Positions 9,609 to 17,622 of a stretch of 64,000 nucleotides of DNA are shown here, piece after piece. The translations under genes and the position numbers were made by a program. The stretch is taken from positions 45,222-109,221 of the forward strand of contig CANNQP010000008.1 of NCBI GenBank assembly GCA_947507875.1. The letters are read 5' to 3'. This DNA is from Verrucomicrobiaceae bacterium. Its GTDB lineage: Bacteria > Verrucomicrobiota > Verrucomicrobiia > Verrucomicrobiales > Verrucomicrobiaceae. The notes beneath the pieces were generated by a model, which was not told the DNA's origin, did no database searches, and was given only the letters and a program-made list of their open reading frames with translations. Position 1 is the first letter of the stretch, and every line of letters starts with the position of its first letter.

Positions 9609-11723
9609 TCAAGCCAAGCCAGCACGGGCCAGTAGAGCGGATGGATCAGGATCACGTCCCATGAAGTCACGAAATAGCTTCGCTGGATCTTCGCTGTTGC
9701 CTTTGCTGAGAATTTTATCGCGAAATTCTCTTCCAACCTTCGGATTGAGGACACCTTCTTTCTGAAAGCGGGTGAAGGCATCCGCATCCAGCACCTCGGC
9801 CCATTTGTAACTGTAATACCCCGATGCATACCCGACAGGACTACTAAACAGGTGGCTAAAGCGTCGTGCCATGGTGGGATTCTCCGTCTTCAAAGGCACC
9901 ACATAGTCGCGCATGATCTGGCGACTCAGCTGATCCAGATCCACTCCAAGATCGGTGGCGTGATGAATGTGCAGCTCGAGGTCTAGTTTACCAAAACTAA
10001 GCTGCCGCATGATGTCACTTGCACTTCGATAGTTCTTGGCCGCGACGACTTTTTTAAAGAGCTTTGCTGGAATGGCTTCTCCTGTCTCATGATGCCTAGC
10101 GAAGAGGTCGAGGCTCTCTCGTTCCCAGCAAAAGTTTTCCATGATCTGTGATGGCAATTCTACGAAGTCCCAATAAACGCTCACGCCATTCAAGGACGGG
10201 ATTTCCACATTGCCACACAGCTGATGCAACAGATGACCAAATTCATGGAAGACCGTGCAGACTTCGTCATGCGTCAACAGAGCTGGCTTATTCCCGACCG
10301 GTGGCGTCATATTTCCGCAGATCAACCCGAGGTGCAGACGACGATCCCTCTCACCATAAGGTGGGGAACCCATGCGAAGGTAGTTCATCCATGCCCCCCC
10401 ACGTTTGGAATCACGCGGATGCCAATCTGCATAAAAAGAGCCAATATGGACTCCCTTTTCATTTCTGACCTCGTAGAATTTGACCTCTGGATGCCAGACC
10501 TCCACTGGGCCATCCTGAGTAGCATGGACACTGGCAGCGCTAGGTTGACCGACCGGAACGAAGACTGTCTCGCGCGTGGTGATGCGTAGGTCGAATACCT
10601 TCTCCGCAAGTTCAAACATGCCATTCAGCACGCGGTCCAGAGGAAAGAAGGGACGCAGTTCTTCTTCATTGAAATCAAACTCTGCTTTGCGTTGCTTTTC
10701 TGCCCAAAATGCCACCTCCCAAGGCTGAAGCAGATCCGTGGCTTGGCCAACAGCGTCAGCTTTGTATTCCTGAAGCTGGATAGTTTCACGCTGAAAGGAA
10801 TCCGCAATCTTGTCATGTAGATTCTCGATAAAAGCCAAAGCATTGGCTCCGTTTTTGGCCATGCGCTGCTGCAACACCAGGTCAGCAAAATCTTTCTTGC
10901 CCAAGATCTGAGCCTTTTCATGCCGGAGCTGCAGGATTTTCCAAACAAGCTCGGTGTTGTCATACTTTTCACCTCTACCAATGCCGGTAGTTCCTTCCCA
11001 CACGGTGCGGCGCAGGCTTTCGTCCTCCGCGTATTCCATGACTGGAATCATCGAAGGAGCTTTTAAAGTTAACCGGTAAACCGTCTCTGTCTCAGAGACA
11101 TGACCTTTGGCCAAAGCATCCAACCTTGCTGCATCCATCGCACTTTGCGGCAACCCTTTCAATCGTTCCGCATCGTGAAGGATCAATTCCCAGGCGTTGG
11201 TCGAGTCGAGCACATTTTCAGAATACTTTTGCGTGGCTTGAGAAAGCTCGGTTTCCAGAGATTCCAGGCGTTGCTTTTTATCAGGAGGCAAATCTGCTCC
11301 TGCCTGGCGGAAACTTTCCATGGTCTCAGCCAAAGCGCGTTTTTTGACAGGGGGGAGACTCTTCGCGTCTTCGGTCTTGCTGTAGGTCTCCAGCAGATCC
11401 CACAGGTGATCATTGAGCGGAATTTTGGCAAAGAAAGAACTCACCTGAGGCAGCATCGCGTTATGCGCCTCGCGCAATGCAGGTGAATTGCACAATGAAT
11501 CGAGATGGGTGACCAAGTTCCAGGCTTCGTTAAGACGACGCGTGGATTCATCGAGAGCTAGCACCACGGTATCGAAGTTCATTTTCCCGCGATCTTGGCC
11601 GCTGACTTGTTCGATCGCTTCTCCAGCTTCTTTCAGAGCCCGCGTGATTCCCTCTTGGATATGAATGGGATCGAGCGTGGACCATTGAATGTGAAAATCC
11701 TGAGTGAGGAACGGGTTAGCCAT
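9609..11723 (-). CDS. M3 family oligopeptidase (oligopeptidase A-like)
   Basis: A 704-residue zinc metallopeptidase of family M3 (thimet oligopeptidase/PrlC/Dcp), usually about 680-700 residues. The zinc motif HEFGHLLHQL has ligands H493 and H497; a downstream glutamate in the ELPSQIMENF region is the expected third ligand. The C-terminal YASGYYSYKWAEVLDADAF stretch is a family hallmark of the substrate-closing helices. No signal peptide is present, so it is cytoplasmic, where such enzymes degrade short peptides, including cleaved signal peptides. It is transcribed convergently with the epimerase gene. A peptidyl-dipeptidase (Dcp) role is the main alternative. Confidence 0.92.
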   Translation of the reverse strand: MANPFLTQDFHIQWSTLDPIHIQEGITRALKEAGEAIEQVSGQDRGKMNFDTVVLALDESTRRLNEAWNLVTHLDSLCNSPALREAHNAMLPQVSSFFAKIPLNDHLWDLLETYSKTEDAKSLPPVKKRALAETMESFRQAGADLPPDKKQRLESLETELSQATQKYSENVLDSTNAWELILHDAERLKGLPQSAMDAARLDALAKGHVSETETVYRLTLKAPSMIPVMEYAEDESLRRTVWEGTTGIGRGEKYDNTELVWKILQLRHEKAQILGKKDFADLVLQQRMAKNGANALAFIENLHDKIADSFQRETIQLQEYKADAVGQATDLLQPWEVAFWAEKQRKAEFDFNEEELRPFFPLDRVLNGMFELAEKVFDLRITTRETVFVPVGQPSAASVHATQDGPVEVWHPEVKFYEVRNEKGVHIGSFYADWHPRDSKRGGAWMNYLRMGSPPYGERDRRLHLGLICGNMTPPVGNKPALLTHDEVCTVFHEFGHLLHQLCGNVEIPSLNGVSVYWDFVELPSQIMENFCWERESLDLFARHHETGEAIPAKLFKKVVAAKNYRSASDIMRQLSFGKLDLELHIHHATDLGVDLDQLSRQIMRDYVVPLKTENPTMARRFSHLFSSPVGYASGYYSYKWAEVLDADAFTRFQKEGVLNPKVGREFRDKILSKGNSEDPAKLFRDFMGRDPDPSALLARAGLA

Positions 11724-11805
11724 GGTGGGGAAAAAGAGACTATGGCTTTGCCGATTCAGGTGGCAAGGCCTTGCATGAGGATTCGGTGTCTCATCCAGTC
11801 AGGAA

Positions 11806-12834
11806 CTACGAAGATCCCTTCACCCAGGGTAGCTTAACTTTGGCGAGATAGATGCTGGCTTTGCCTTCGTGTGAAGAATAGTAGCTGACCCAGAGATGTC
11901 CATCGTGCCAAAGCATGCCTGGATAGCTGCAATCACCGCCACTGGGCAGTTCGAGAAGAGGAGTCAGTCCGTTGGGGGTCATTTTGAACAAGACCATATG
12001 AGGGCCTGGCGTCGCGCCCAGGCCGCGAGATCCAGCCACCAGCGAACCATCCGGCAGTTCGATGAAGTTCTGCCCCTGCACCACGGTTGTGAGTGGCGTC
12101 CATTTCCAGTCACGGTATGGCGCAGCTGCTTGCCCGATCCAGCCACGCTTATCCGCCGCCTCACGCCGAACAAGAGCCATTGCGCTGCCATCTTTAAGAA
12201 AGCGCAGAGTGGTCTCATTGGGCTGACCTGGCACTTTCATGATGGAAGAGAGCTGCCAAACGGAACCATCGAGACTGGTGTAGCTTTTCAGTGACCACTC
12301 GGGCTCCGACTTAGGCCCTCCTGTCGTAGGATAAGCGTTGTAGGAAACCCCGTAGAACTTCTGATCTCCAGGGTTCACGGTGCAGCGCCAGAGCCAGTCA
12401 CCTTCTGCAAGCAGCTTCTGCGTGGGCGTCCAGACCTTTCCATCGGATGAACTGGAAAAGCGGGGGCGCCGGCCTTTCAATTCCTTGGTGCCGCCATAAA
12501 TGGAACCACCACAAAGCAAATAGAGACGCTTACCATCAGGTGTCACCGAAAACTTCGGATCTCGCAGGTCTGTACCAGCTTCCGCCACCTCAGCGTAATC
12601 CACCCAGTTTTCGCCAGTGGAAGAAATCATGATGCGTATTTTGCCGTCCCCACCAACATGTTCATCAGCCTCACGAAAACAGCAAAAGAAGAGATTTTTG
12701 AACCGAGCGAGATCGGTGAATGCATTATGTTTGCCCTTGTCCCAGATCTTTTGAACCGAGAGGAGTTCAGCCTTTTCTTGAGCCGAGGCTAGGGCTGCGA
12801 TGAAAAACAAGAAGGAGACGACGCGGTAAATCAT
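11806..12834 (-). CDS. Secreted sialidase-like beta-propeller protein
   Basis: A 342-residue secreted protein. The start at 12834 gives a clear signal peptide (MIYRVVSFLFFIAALASA-QE). The reading frame continues upstream to 13233, but that extension lies antisense to the S4-domain gene and is not protein-like, so it was discarded. The mature chain has repeated beta-propeller blades with BNR-like Asp-box phrases (SSDGKVWTPTQ, TSLDGSVWQLS, SSTGENWVDY). This fits the exo-alpha-sialidase/neuraminidase-like superfamily common in Verrucomicrobiota. The catalytic Arg triad and Tyr/Glu pair cannot be assigned by eye, so glycoside hydrolase activity is not claimed. It is divergent from the S4-domain gene. 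Confidence 0.78.
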   Translation of the reverse strand: MIYRVVSFLFFIAALASAQEKAELLSVQKIWDKGKHNAFTDLARFKNLFFCCFREADEHVGGDGKIRIMISSTGENWVDYAEVAEAGTDLRDPKFSVTPDGKRLYLLCGGSIYGGTKELKGRRPRFSSSSDGKVWTPTQKLLAEGDWLWRCTVNPGDQKFYGVSYNAYPTTGGPKSEPEWSLKSYTSLDGSVWQLSSIMKVPGQPNETTLRFLKDGSAMALVRREAADKRGWIGQAAAPYRDWKWTPLTTVVQGQNFIELPDGSLVAGSRGLGATPGPHMVLFKMTPNGLTPLLELPSGGDCSYPGMLWHDGHLWVSYYSSHEGKASIYLAKVKLPWVKGSS

Positions 12835-12951
12835 AGTCGGAAGCCTAGGATACACCGGAACGGCTTTGAAAACGAAGAGAAAATGCCTTCTCCTTTGACG
12901 AATCACCTGTTTTCCTTCTGCTCTGAGCGCATCTTTTTCTACACGCTCCTC

Positions 12952-13359
12952 ATGCCCGCTCCTATCGAAACCTTGCGCGCCGACAAATGGTTGCACCATG
13001 TACGCGTTTTCAAAACGAGAAGCCTCGCAACCCAGGCCTGCGCCAAGGGCAACGTGACCCTGGCAGGTCAGCACGTGAAGGCCTCGCGTGATTTGCGCGT
13101 CGGGGATGTCCTTGAGATCGTTCGTGGGGATCTTCGGCTCAGGTTGCGCGTGATTGCCTTTCCCCCGCAGCGCCTCGGTGCCCCGCACGTCCCTGACTTC
13201 TGCGAAAACCTCACTCCCGAAGAGTGGATTCAAAAGGCAGCCGAGCTAAGAAGGCAGCGTGAAATGCAGACCCCTCACGCTCACGAGAGCCTGACCAAGC
13301 CTGACAAGCGTCAGCTCAGACAGCTGCGTGCTTGGCTAGAACAGGATATGCTCTCTTGA
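12952..13359 (+). CDS. S4-domain RNA-binding protein, Hsp15-like
   Basis: A 135-residue protein with an S4 domain at its N-terminus (LRADKWLHHVRVFKTRSLATQAC, through residue about 60: VGDVLEIV), followed by a basic tail rich in Arg and Lys (RRQREMQT, KPDKRQLRQLR). The arrangement matches Hsp15/HslR, which binds stalled 50S subunits carrying nascent chains. The start at 12952 was preferred over the in-frame ATG at 12883 because the 23 extra residues are not like the family. The next gene starts 18 bp downstream on the same strand, so co-transcription is possible but functionally unexplained. Confidence 0.87.
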   Translation: MPAPIETLRADKWLHHVRVFKTRSLATQACAKGNVTLAGQHVKASRDLRVGDVLEIVRGDLRLRLRVIAFPPQRLGAPHVPDFCENLTPEEWIQKAAELRRQREMQTPHAHESLTKPDKRQLRQLRAWLEQDMLS

Positions 13360-13377
13360 ACCACGCTTTTTCCTACC

Positions 13378-14667
13378 ATGCTCCCTTTCTTGAACCGACG
13401 TCAATTTCTCATCACCAGCCTTGCCGCGAATGCAGCTGCACGCGTTCACGCCGAATCCCGCAGCCCCACCGCGGCGGTGGAGCAAGCCCACCGCGAGATT
13501 TGGCGACGTTTCGTGGATCCCTACGGCATCCTGATCGACTTCGCCGATCTGAACGGTTGCGTCAGCTTACCCACGCCAGAAGAATGCCGCGATGGCAAAC
13601 CGAATGCCTTGGGCTGGTGGTCTCCTATCGAAAATGGAGCTATGTTCAATGGACTCTATCTGGAAGCAGCCTTGCATCGGTGGAAGCGAACAGGGCAGGA
13701 AAAAGATGCAGATCAGGCGCGACGCTTGATGAAGGGGCTTTTGCTATTGAACTCCATCAGCGAGGTAAAGGGTTTCGTTGGCCGAGGAGTCAGCACTGAT
13801 GGGAAGTCTCACTATCCCATGGGATCGAATGATCAAACGTTGCCTTGGTTTCTTGGACTCTGGCGCTACTGGCAGTCCACGCTAGCCACAGCCGAGGAAA
13901 AGAAGCAGATTCGCCAACATCTGGAAGAAACAGCTACAGAAATCATACGCCTAGGCTGGCAGATGCCTGCGGAGCCGCCTTTTCTTACGCGTGGCAGCTT
14001 TCGCGGACATCATTTCGAGGAAGTGGCCCGCATGCTTTTCACGCTAAAAATGCTACACACCATGACGGGTGATCAGCGCTGGGCTCAGCTTTATGAAGAA
14101 GAGCTCGCGAATCGTGGAGGCGAGCATCAGCTGACGAAGCTCGAGATCAGTGAAAAGGGCATGGTTTTCTTCTATGCCAAAACGCACAATTGGACTTCAT
14201 GCACAGCGGTCGGAGCGCTGCGAGGGCTATGGGAAATGGAAGAAGAGCCCAAGCGTAAAGCAGCCTATCGCCAGGGACTAGTCGCCAGCGCCAGCCTTGC
14301 CGCAGAAAGCTTGGCCCTAGCCAAACAATTCGATCCCGCCGACAGCAGCACCTTTGTCATGGACTGGCGCGTCATGAATGTGGACTGGAAGGTTCAGAAG
14401 ACACCGCATGAGGCGCAGGACTTGGCCCTACGTCAGCTAAAGCCGTTCATGAAGCTCGCTCCTCGTCGAGGAAAAGAGACCGCATTTGTCCGTGAACCTA
14501 CCGCAGCGTCCTGGATTGTCACGCTTTCTCCTGACATACAACAAGTCAGGAAATGGGTCCCTGAACTGCACCAGGTCATCACGCGCTACGACTACGCACG
14601 GCTTTACTACTCTCAGTTCTTCTGGAGCGAAATGACGTGGGAGCGTTTGCTGCTGTTGGGACTCTGA
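13378..14667 (+). CDS. Tat-exported protein of unknown function, alpha-helical
   Basis: A 429-residue protein not recognised as a named family. The N-terminus LNRRQFLITSLAANAAARVHA is a probable Tat signal with an AxA cleavage site near residue 25. The mature part is rich in regularly spaced helices with Trp/Tyr-bearing segments (LGWWSPIENGAMFNGLYLEA, GHHFEEVARMLFTLKMLH, NWTSCTAVGALRGLWEM), which suggests an alpha/alpha-toroid as in periplasmic sugar-active enzymes. That fold is only an inference. It is convergent with the pyruvyl transferase gene; the stop codons are about 11 bp apart. Probable location: periplasm or cell surface. Confidence 0.8.
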   Translation: MLPFLNRRQFLITSLAANAAARVHAESRSPTAAVEQAHREIWRRFVDPYGILIDFADLNGCVSLPTPEECRDGKPNALGWWSPIENGAMFNGLYLEAALHRWKRTGQEKDADQARRLMKGLLLLNSISEVKGFVGRGVSTDGKSHYPMGSNDQTLPWFLGLWRYWQSTLATAEEKKQIRQHLEETATEIIRLGWQMPAEPPFLTRGSFRGHHFEEVARMLFTLKMLHTMTGDQRWAQLYEEELANRGGEHQLTKLEISEKGMVFFYAKTHNWTSCTAVGALRGLWEMEEEPKRKAAYRQGLVASASLAAESLALAKQFDPADSSTFVMDWRVMNVDWKVQKTPHEAQDLALRQLKPFMKLAPRRGKETAFVREPTAASWIVTLSPDIQQVRKWVPELHQVITRYDYARLYYSQFFWSEMTWERLLLLGL

Positions 14668-14678
14668 CTCAAGCAGGC

Positions 14679-15911
14679 TCATGCGAGCTGAGCGCGTAAC
14701 ACATCCATCATGCGCTTCATGCGTTCATCAGCTCTCGTCTTTGCGACCCAGGCCTTGGCCTTGGCAGCCTGTGGCTCACGAGCGATCGCAAGCACTGCTG
14801 GAGTTAGGGCGCGCGCAGGCTCGTCGAAATCGTGATCCAAGAGCCAATCATTCATGCCAAGGTCTTTCCACATGTAGCCCTTGCTGGTTTGCTCTTGGTA
14901 ACGACAGACAATTGCAGGAACCCCATGGCCAATGCACAGGATCGGGCTGTGCTGTTCATTTCCAAAGAGCCCCGCACAGCGCTTGTAAACACTCTGCGCG
15001 AAGTCCGTGAGCCAATAGTCTTGCCGCCAAACAACCTTGGCCTTCACATCCTCGGGCAGCTGATCGTAGATCATTTCTTTGTTTAGCTTCATCTGACTGG
15101 CATCTTCAGGACAAAGCAGGACCTTCATCGCTGTCTCACGCACCAGGGCTACGACCGCCTCGCGCAAGGGACGAATGTCGTGCTCCTTCATGGCCTCGTT
15201 CCTGGCGTGCTTCACAGCATCAAACTTCGCCCCTTTCTTGATCTCCCAGTAAGGCGAGTGGCGCAACTTTGGGATGCAGCAGAGGAAGCGCTGCGGTTCC
15301 AGCCCTGACTTTTTCAGCCATGCATCTGCCGCCTCATCATGGGTCAAATCGCAAGCAAAGGTGGCATCAGGACCAAACTCCATGATAGGACAAGTAGCCC
15401 CGGCCTTGCGAGCCGACTCCAACGAGACTGTATCGCGGAAAAAGGCGAACTTAGCCTCACTGATGACACGAACGCCATCGGCATCGCCACCAGGACTCCA
15501 CGTGACGCCTCCAATGCCATACGGTTTGCCGGTTTTTTCCACCCACTCAAGGATAGACTTCTGCCCCACAATGCTAGGGCCCGAACCATGAAGCAGGAAA
15601 TCGTGGGTGCGAAAGGCTTCCTGCTTGTCTGCAGTCGTCTTTCCCATGATCTTCAAGCGAGGAAACCGCTTCATTAGCATCTCGGCGACCCCATTTTCCA
15701 CGCTACTCGGCCAAAGCGTAACCTCATGTTCGGGCAAATGCTGCTCAAGCAGCCGCAGCATGCCTGGCGTGTGGGCGATGTCGCCGATGTTTACCGTCTG
15801 CCAAGACGATCTCAGCAGGATTTTTTTGGCGCTTGGCTTGGCTTGAGCTACGACGATTGAGGGAAAAGATGCGGCCGAAAGGGCACTCTGGAGAAAAGTT
15901 CTGCGATTCAT
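14679..15911 (-). CDS. Tat-exported polysaccharide pyruvyl transferase family protein
   Basis: About 410 residues from the chosen start (MNRRTFLQSALSAASFPSIVVA), which gives a Tat-like signal; two further ATGs lie upstream, at 15938 and 15914. The body resembles the polysaccharide pyruvyl transferase/WcaK-CsaB superfamily: SSWQTVNIGDIAHTPGML near the start (the 'N-G-D' phosphate loop), an internal LLHGSGPSIVG, and a C-terminal GNEQHSPILCIGHGVPAIV in the position of the donor-binding helix. Normal family members are cytoplasmic and use PEP, so an exported version is odd; the real reaction may differ. The divergent gene at 15922 starts 10 bp away. Confidence 0.75.
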   Translation of the reverse strand: MNRRTFLQSALSAASFPSIVVAQAKPSAKKILLRSSWQTVNIGDIAHTPGMLRLLEQHLPEHEVTLWPSSVENGVAEMLMKRFPRLKIMGKTTADKQEAFRTHDFLLHGSGPSIVGQKSILEWVEKTGKPYGIGGVTWSPGGDADGVRVISEAKFAFFRDTVSLESARKAGATCPIMEFGPDATFACDLTHDEAADAWLKKSGLEPQRFLCCIPKLRHSPYWEIKKGAKFDAVKHARNEAMKEHDIRPLREAVVALVRETAMKVLLCPEDASQMKLNKEMIYDQLPEDVKAKVVWRQDYWLTDFAQSVYKRCAGLFGNEQHSPILCIGHGVPAIVCRYQEQTSKGYMWKDLGMNDWLLDHDFDEPARALTPAVLAIAREPQAAKAKAWVAKTRADERMKRMMDVLRAQLA

Positions 15912-15921
15912 CATCTCAATC

Positions 15922-16352
15922 ATGAGAGCGAAAAGCATCCGTTTTGGACAATCTATTTTTGCAGATACATTCTCCCGAATAGCAAAATCTCAGGCAGATC
16001 TGCACATTACAACGGAAATCATCCGCTGGGCCCGTCTGATTCCTAGGGGCCAATTCACGACCTACGGCTCGATTGCCGCACACATAAACATCGTGCCGCG
16101 ACGCGTCGCGGGTGTTTTGCCCAAACTAAGCGATGCGGAAGCGGCTGAACTCTACCCTGGCATTGGGTGCTGAGTGCGGGCGCACAGGTCAGTCCCTTCA
16201 TGGCCCCTGAACGGAACAGCGACCAACGCCAGCGACTGGAAACGGAAGGGCTATCGCTGGACGCGAAAGGGAAAGTGCAAAACGCAGACAAGCATTTCCA
16301 TATTTTAGGCCTTCGCCGAAACATCCGCTGGGATGGTCAGTCGGGCTCATGA
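15922..16352 (+). pseudogene. Frameshifted alkyltransferase-like (ATL/MGMT family) gene
   Basis: Frame 1 encodes the MGMT DNA-binding start (IIRWARLIPRGQFTTYGSIA, then RRVAGVL) and stops at 16173 after LYPGIGC. In the next frame the domain resumes with LPWHWVLSAGAQVS and QRQRLETEGLSLDAKGKV, as in family members where LPWHRVVNAxG follows directly. The break lies near 16150-16160 and fits loss of one base. PWHW in place of PCHR is the mark of ATL proteins, which bind O6-alkylguanine without transferring the alkyl group and hand the lesion to nucleotide excision repair. A sequencing error or programmed shift would restore the gene. The last 18 codons are not family-like. Confidence 0.8.
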
Positions 16353-16492
16353 TGCTGGTACCAGCCAGGGAGAAATGCGCTCTGAAAATTTTTCTCGCCA
16401 TTTTCGCGATGCTTTTGTCTAATCTTCATCGGAAAGCAGGATTTTTTCCTACCTCTCCATCATAACATCATAATCCAACCCAAACGCATAAC

Positions 16493-17398
16493 ATGAAACG
16501 AGCCCTACAACGAGGTTTCACCCTCATTGAACTCCTGGTGGTGATTACCATTATCGCGATCCTCGCGAGCTTGGCAGTCCCCACTTTCAACGTCATCCAG
16601 GACATGGCGAACCAAACCTCCACGTCCAACAACTGCCGTCAAATCATCATGGCGATGAAAATCTTCGCCAATGACAACAACTCGATCTACCCAGACACCT
16701 ACAACAACCCACAAACTGGCGGTCCGGCCATTAACGCCAACGACGCCTTCCGTGTGTTGATTCAAGAAGACATCATCCAGGATGAGCGTATCTTCGGTTC
16801 CAAAGCTTCGATGTTTATGCCAGACGGCAACATCGGCACAGCACCATCTTTTGACCAAGCGCTGCAAGCTGGCGAGAACCACTGGGCACTTACCCAAGGT
16901 CAAACCACTTCCTCCAACGGGATCATGCCACTTGTGTTTGAAAACCCTCTCGCTCCTAGCTGGCCTCCGCAATGGAACTGCGATGCGGCAGGCCAACCTA
17001 AGCCTGGTCGTGCCTGGCGCGGTGGCAAGATCATCATCGGTCGCAATGACAACTCGGTGAACGTCGAGCAGCTCGCCACCAAGCGCGGACCAGCTGTTGG
17101 CCCGAAAGCGATGGCTGGTGGTTATGACATCTTCACCGTGGCTAGCCAAAACATGCCCCAGCAGGTGCTGAACATCCTGAACATGGGAACTCAGTCTGGC
17201 ATGATGGAAGGTTCTGCCGTAGGCGGTCTGCCAGGTGCCCCTGGCGCGGGTGGCCTACCAGGTGCCCCTGGCGCAGGCGGCCTACCAGGCTTGCCTGGTG
17301 CTCCTGCTGGTGCACCAGCTCTGCCAGGTGCCCCTGGTGCTCCTGCCGCAGGCGGTCTTCCAGCCCTGCCAGGTGCTGCTCCGACACCTGGTCAGTAA
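16493..17398 (+). CDS. Type II pseudopilin-like protein with collagen-like tail
   Basis: A 301-residue protein with a class III prepilin leader, RGFTLIELLVVITIIAILASLAVP: cleavage is expected between Gly and Phe, and Glu5 of the mature chain is present. The following region (residues 40-240) resembles the GspG/H-like proteins that are abundant in Verrucomicrobiota and Planctomycetes. The last 60 residues (about 242-301) are a G/A/P/L-rich repeat of GGLPGAPGA units, encoded by near-identical DNA repeats. Such proteins pass the inner membrane and are processed by PilD; assembly into a pilus or into the type II secretion pseudopilus is the family role. The tail may be an extended, length-variable surface segment. 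A strong terminator follows. Confidence 0.88.
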   Translation: MKRALQRGFTLIELLVVITIIAILASLAVPTFNVIQDMANQTSTSNNCRQIIMAMKIFANDNNSIYPDTYNNPQTGGPAINANDAFRVLIQEDIIQDERIFGSKASMFMPDGNIGTAPSFDQALQAGENHWALTQGQTTSSNGIMPLVFENPLAPSWPPQWNCDAAGQPKPGRAWRGGKIIIGRNDNSVNVEQLATKRGPAVGPKAMAGGYDIFTVASQNMPQQVLNILNMGTQSGMMEGSAVGGLPGAPGAGGLPGAPGAGGLPGLPGAPAGAPALPGAPGAPAAGGLPALPGAAPTPGQ

Positions 17399-17425
17399 GC
17401 CTTAAACTCTGATTTATTCTCATCG

Positions 17426-17454
17426 ACGCCGCCAGGAAACTGGCGGCGTTTTTT
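17426..17454 (+). terminator. Rho-independent terminator after pseudopilin gene
   Basis: A stem of CGCCGCCAG with CTGGCGGCG, extended by one A-T pair, around a GAAA tetraloop, directly followed by six T. It begins 28 bp past the pseudopilin stop codon. Confidence 0.92.
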
Positions 17455-17622
17455 GTACTGATTCATGCAGTGACCTTTTCCCTGGTAACGTAATGACCCA
17501 AGCAAAGTTGGCTGCCCCAAACATTCATCATTCCGATAAAGGCTTGATCTTCAACAGCTGCCCATAGCATATTGCCCAATGCTTCTGGTCACAGACATGA
17601 ACCCAGTCAGTCTTATCTAAAC

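Noticed and set aside
12835..13233. N-terminal extension of the sialidase-like protein
   Set aside because: It is antisense to the S4-domain gene and puts the signal peptide in the middle of the protein.
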